DNA of 28,430 nt from a virus, in the IMG/VR virus record IMGVR_UViG_3300006790_000088, positions 1 through 28,430 of that record. One strand, 5' to 3'. A model generated the notes under the pieces. The model saw only the letters and a program-made list of their open reading frames with translations, was not told the origin of the DNA and ran no database searches. Shown in pieces: positions 25,945-28,430 of this stretch; position 1 is the first letter of the stretch, and the number at the start of each line of letters is the position of its first letter. The position numbers and the translations under genes are program-made.

Positions 25945-26511
25945 TTAGAAAGGGGCATCATCTTCTGCTGCTTCTTCAACCTCGCTAGAGATCTCAACAT
26001 CAGCAGTAGGAAGAGGCTTCCAATCATACTTGTTAGTTTTATCTAAGACCAGCTTAGTTTCTTCATCACTTACAGGATCGTATTCTGCACCTTTCTTAGT
26101 AGCTTCTGCAAATGTTGGTAATCCAATACCTGCTTTCCACCAGCTACCTTTGTTGCCGTCTACTTCCTCACCTGTAAATTTAACTCTACAGGATTTACCT
26201 CCAAGCAATGTGTCCAATGCTGAACCATAGTCTTCAAGATTATCTGCCTCAATTGCATCGATCTTTTCTTCTGTAACCATCTTTGTTGCAAGATGTTTGA
26301 TCTTTTGTATAGATCGTGCAATAGCTCGTTCACTCATATAAAATCGGATCTGTGCAGTTTTCTCATCAACATCTTCAAATGTTATCTGAACATAAGAAGC
26401 ACCTGTTTCTGAGTCTACGCCCTCAATGCCTGCAATTCTAACTTTGTGAACTCCTGGTTCGATGTATTTACTTACGAACGTTCTTTCTGCTGTACCAGCT
26501 GTTGTGTACAT
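25945..26511 (-). CDS. Single-stranded DNA-binding protein (188 aa)
   Basis: Binds and protects single-stranded DNA during phage replication and recombination. The N-terminal two-thirds are beta-rich (VHKVRIAGIEGVDSETGASY, about 21-40; later CRVKFTG and KGSWWKAGIG, about 108-130) and suit an OB fold. The last 20 residues are acidic and end in EDDAPF, closely like the DDIPF tip that bacterial SSBs use to recruit partner proteins. Sequence similarity to E. coli SSB outside the tip is low by eye, so the call rests on the tail, size and position between a RecA-fold ATPase and a primase. A strong hairpin with T tract follows the stop and could boost or limit its transcript relative to downstream genes. 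Confidence 0.8.
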   Translation of the reverse strand: MYTTAGTAERTFVSKYIEPGVHKVRIAGIEGVDSETGASYVQITFEDVDEKTAQIRFYMSERAIARSIQKIKHLATKMVTEEKIDAIEADNLEDYGSALDTLLGGKSCRVKFTGEEVDGNKGSWWKAGIGLPTFAEATKKGAEYDPVSDEETKLVLDKTNKYDWKPLPTADVEISSEVEEAAEDDAPF

Positions 26512-26538
26512 AAATTCAAATTTAAAAATTAATAATTA

Positions 26539-27330
26539 CTATTTACTCGTTGATGTATAAATTTTCTTCCACGAAAACTCAATGTTCTGTCCTCTCAAAT
26601 GATCACATCTAGAGCCACAGTTCACCTCATCTGCAGATTGAAAATTAATATACAGTTTCTCATCAGTACGATAAAGATAACCTATAGCATCTGCTTGTGC
26701 ACATACAATACGTTTCAATTTACCCGTAAGATCTAAATCTTTTGCATTAACTTCTTTACCTTTCTTCTCGATCATCTTATCCAATAAGTGACCTACAAGA
26801 ATAATATGTGGAGCAAGTGTGTAGATTTTATCAAGCCAATCTTTCATAGCTGACCTTAACCACATATAACCTGCACCGTTTGGTAAAGTCAAAACAGAGT
26901 TCCATTTACTTCTAGGTAAAATATTACCCTTGTTATCTCTGTTAAAATTCTTACCCTGGACTGAGCTCATGTACATACTTGTACCTTCCCACTCACACCA
27001 TTCTTCCAACTTGGTAACCGTGTCAATAGCCACATACTTATATGGTTTACCCTTTTCGTGAATAGCTTTACCTATTTCATCCAGATAGTATTGATTCTTC
27101 TCTTGCCTTTCAGCCAAAGCTTTATCAGATTCTACAGGTTTTTTCAAACCTATTACCTGAACTCGCATTGAATCAAGATACTTAGTACCGTCTTCAAGGT
27201 CTATTATCAAACAATCATCCAACTGACTTAACACAGTTGTCTTACCTACTTTAGGGGGACCATAAAAAAGCATAATGTGTGGATCAACATACGTTGCCGT
27301 CATCTTTTTTGTTGGTAGTTTAATCTCCAT
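26539..27330 (-). CDS. Sak4-like RecA-fold ATPase, phage AAA_24-type (263 aa)
   Basis: A P-loop ATPase of the RecA-like type found in phage recombination systems. Walker A is GPPKVGKTT (24-32), Walker B the hydrophobic strand YKYVAIDTV (97-105, D103), and a sensor-like strand IILVGHLLDK lies at 176-185. The overall order resembles Sak4/AAA_24 phage proteins, which act in single-strand annealing or recombination with a cognate SSB. Here the SSB gene follows within 30 bases, and that pairing supports the call. It ends TAG-TAA. The upstream 113-aa gene ends in a TAG that is in frame with this ATG only two codons away, so readthrough would make a fusion. Confidence in the ATPase fold is high, in the Sak4 role moderate. 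Confidence 0.82.
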   Translation of the reverse strand: MEIKLPTKKMTATYVDPHIMLFYGPPKVGKTTVLSQLDDCLIIDLEDGTKYLDSMRVQVIGLKKPVESDKALAERQEKNQYYLDEIGKAIHEKGKPYKYVAIDTVTKLEEWCEWEGTSMYMSSVQGKNFNRDNKGNILPRSKWNSVLTLPNGAGYMWLRSAMKDWLDKIYTLAPHIILVGHLLDKMIEKKGKEVNAKDLDLTGKLKRIVCAQADAIGYLYRTDEKLYINFQSADEVNCGSRCDHLRGQNIEFSWKKIYTSTSK

Positions 27331-27333
27331 ATT

Positions 27334-27675
27334 CTACTTTGTTTTTTCATTTATAATTTCAGCTGAAACCTCATCAGCCAATTCTTTTTTAACTTTTCTA
27401 TTGCCGCATAGATATTTTTTATCAGGATCTTTTGCAGCGTTCTCCTGAATTAATCTTCTAGCTCTGGATATCACAGGAATAGAAGGAACCTCTCCTTTTA
27501 CAACTGCTTTAAGATAATCCTTCAGGGACAAGTCCAAATAATTCATAAGTGGATTGTTCTTGTCTAACTCTTGAACTAAATAAAAATAAAGAATGTTGTC
27601 GTCGTCTCTTGACCTAGGGTGATTTTCCAATATGTCAAGAACTATATCTTTAAATTTAGTGATTTTACGTGCCAT
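27334..27675 (-). CDS. Small protein of unknown function between helicase and Sak4-like ATPase (113 aa)
   Basis: The ATG at 27675 (MARKITKFKDI) is preferred over the upstream TTG two codons earlier. The protein is helical and charged, with a DILENHPRSRDDDNILYFYLVQELDK segment in shorter form at about 13-37, a conserved-looking central SLKDYLKAVVKGEVPSIPVISRARR region and a Lys/Glu-rich C-terminus. The ARRLIQE helix after PVISRARR could bind nucleic acid, but no recognised motif is present. Its stop is TAG, followed by AAT and then the ATG of the Sak4-like gene in the same frame. Tight spacing with the helicase (9 bases) makes it a replication-operon member; a replication or recombination accessory role is inferred from position. 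Confidence 0.7.
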   Translation of the reverse strand: MARKITKFKDIVLDILENHPRSRDDDNILYFYLVQELDKNNPLMNYLDLSLKDYLKAVVKGEVPSIPVISRARRLIQENAAKDPDKKYLCGNRKVKKELADEVSAEIINEKTK

Positions 27676-27684
27676 ATGCAAATT

Positions 27685-28430
27685 TTAAAAGTCATCAGTT
27701 GACCACTTAACTTTCTTTTTTGGTTCAACTTCAAGGACTTGATTATGTTTTAAATTATTAACCATCTGAGCAATAATAGGATCACCGTCACGTACCTTTA
27801 GATAATGCCAGTAAATGAGATCTTTAGTTGGTAGCTTATCAGGTCCATACTCCCTAATGCCAAGCATTTCTGGACGATGACTAACCAATACCACATCTGA
27901 ATACTGATACAATGCATCTGCACCGAAGATATCTGTCTTCATTGGATAATGCATATCTGTATTCTGTATACGATCTACAGTCTCTATAGTCCTATTTAGC
28001 TGAGAAACAACTATAAAGGAACTCTTTACTCTTTTCTTAACCCTATTAAAACGAAACATTAGGTCATATAATGTTTCTTGCTGATTCATCTGTGCCATTT
28101 TCTTAACAAGAATACTGTGGTCTAATGTAACCAATACACCCTTGTATCTATTTTCAGGCATTTCATTGAATGCATATATGGCTTCTTCTATCTCTTTAGT
28201 AGTACCAGGCATATCAACATAGTTCACTGCCATATTTTCAATTGACTCTACATATTTCTGAGCTTCTGCATATTCTTCATTTGTAATATTAGAATGTACA
28301 TCCATCATATCTGCAGAATACAATTGCTTCATAGTCTTATTCAGCTTGGCTGATATCTTTCTACCAACCAATCTTCTTGCAACCATCTCAAAGTTAAATG
28401 ACAATACAGCAAAGTCCTCTTTAGGATTTA
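27685..28430 (-). CDS. DnaB-like replicative helicase, C-terminal part (5' end outside window)
   Basis: Unwinds DNA ahead of the phage replication fork. The frame continues to the right edge without a stop (visible start ...NPKEDFAVLSFNFEM), so the apparent TTG start at 28404 is internal. Visible features of the DnaB/RecA-fold motor are FNFEMVARRL (11-20, the Phe-Glu-Met/Arg-Leu helix after motif H1a), Walker B VLVTLDHSI (98-106), the H3 strand FIVVSQLNR (138-146) and the H4 segment DIFGADALYQYSD (166-178) followed by VVLVSHRPE, with the Arg matching the arginine-finger region. It ends in an acidic KWSTDDF tail. The Walker A half and N-terminal domain lie outside the window. It is the first visible gene of the leftward replication operon. 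Confidence 0.85.
   Translation of the reverse strand, partial: NPKEDFAVLSFNFEMVARRLVGRKISAKLNKTMKQLYSADMMDVHSNITNEEYAEAQKYVESIENMAVNYVDMPGTTKEIEEAIYAFNEMPENRYKGVLVTLDHSILVKKMAQMNQQETLYDLMFRFNRVKKRVKSSFIVVSQLNRTIETVDRIQNTDMHYPMKTDIFGADALYQYSDVVLVSHRPEMLGIREYGPDKLPTKDLIYWHYLKVRDGDPIIAQMVNNLKHNQVLEVEPKKKVKWSTDDF

Noticed and set aside
26517-26524. TAAATTTG on the minus strand, a match to the Bacteroides -7 promoter element, upstream of SSB
   Set aside because: There is no TTG at the expected -33 distance, and transcription would begin almost at the SSB start codon. In this AT-rich gap the match is easily due to chance.
28402-28404. TTG start for the helicase at 28404
   Set aside because: The frame continues upstream to the window edge with helicase-like residues (NPKEDFAV), so this codon is internal.

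Overview
The window looks like part of a crAss-like (Crassvirales-type) tailed-phage genome infecting a Bacteroidota host. The pointers are a giant virion-type protein carrying the DFDID active-site motif of the crAss-like/phi14:2 gp66 RNA polymerase family, two further giant proteins next to it, a T4 rIIA/rIIB-like gene pair, and a compact replication block (DnaB-like helicase, Sak4-like ATPase, SSB, DnaG-like primase, RusA-like resolvase, PD-(D/E)XK nuclease, uracil-DNA glycosylase). The DNA is visibly AT-rich. Start codons mostly follow A-rich leaders without a Shine-Dalgarno sequence, as is usual in Bacteroidota. The standard genetic code fits: more than 5,000 codons of the giant genes contain no in-frame TAG, and TGA is used as a stop in ATGA gene overlaps.

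Positions 1-16740 are transcribed rightward and hold three head-to-tail giant genes, nearly gapless: the C-terminal part of one that enters from the left edge (3-2093), the 3,677-residue polymerase fusion (2093-13126) and a 1,200-residue protein with a hydrophobic segment near its C-terminus (13138-16740). By analogy with phi14:2 they are probably packaged in the capsid and delivered with the DNA, the polymerase then transcribing early genes. The polymerase protein also contains an N-terminal zincin (HEAFH) module and a C-terminal SLOG-like Rossmann module. A strong intrinsic terminator at 16847-16874 closes this unit.

Positions 16917-28430 are transcribed leftward and converge on that terminator. 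In order of transcription: helicase (entering from the right edge), a small unknown, Sak4-like ATPase, SSB, primase, RusA-like resolvase, rIIA-like GHKL protein, a small HTH protein, rIIB-like protein, PD-(D/E)XK nuclease, an unknown, uracil-DNA glycosylase, then two tiny ATGA-coupled genes, one a two-helix membrane protein. Genes overlap or are separated by a few dozen bases at most, so this reads as one operon. Two similar GGGGAG/CTCCCC hairpins with T-tracts sit inside it, after SSB and after rIIB, and may act as partial terminators that set the ratio of upstream to downstream products.

Together the leftward genes would copy, recombine and protect the phage DNA, and the rightward genes build the injected transcription apparatus. 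The most notable features are the polymerase-zincin-SLOG fusion, the rIIA-HTH-rIIB triplet, the twin internal hairpins and the uncharacterised membrane gene pair at the convergence point. All family assignments come from reading motifs by eye; no database search was run.
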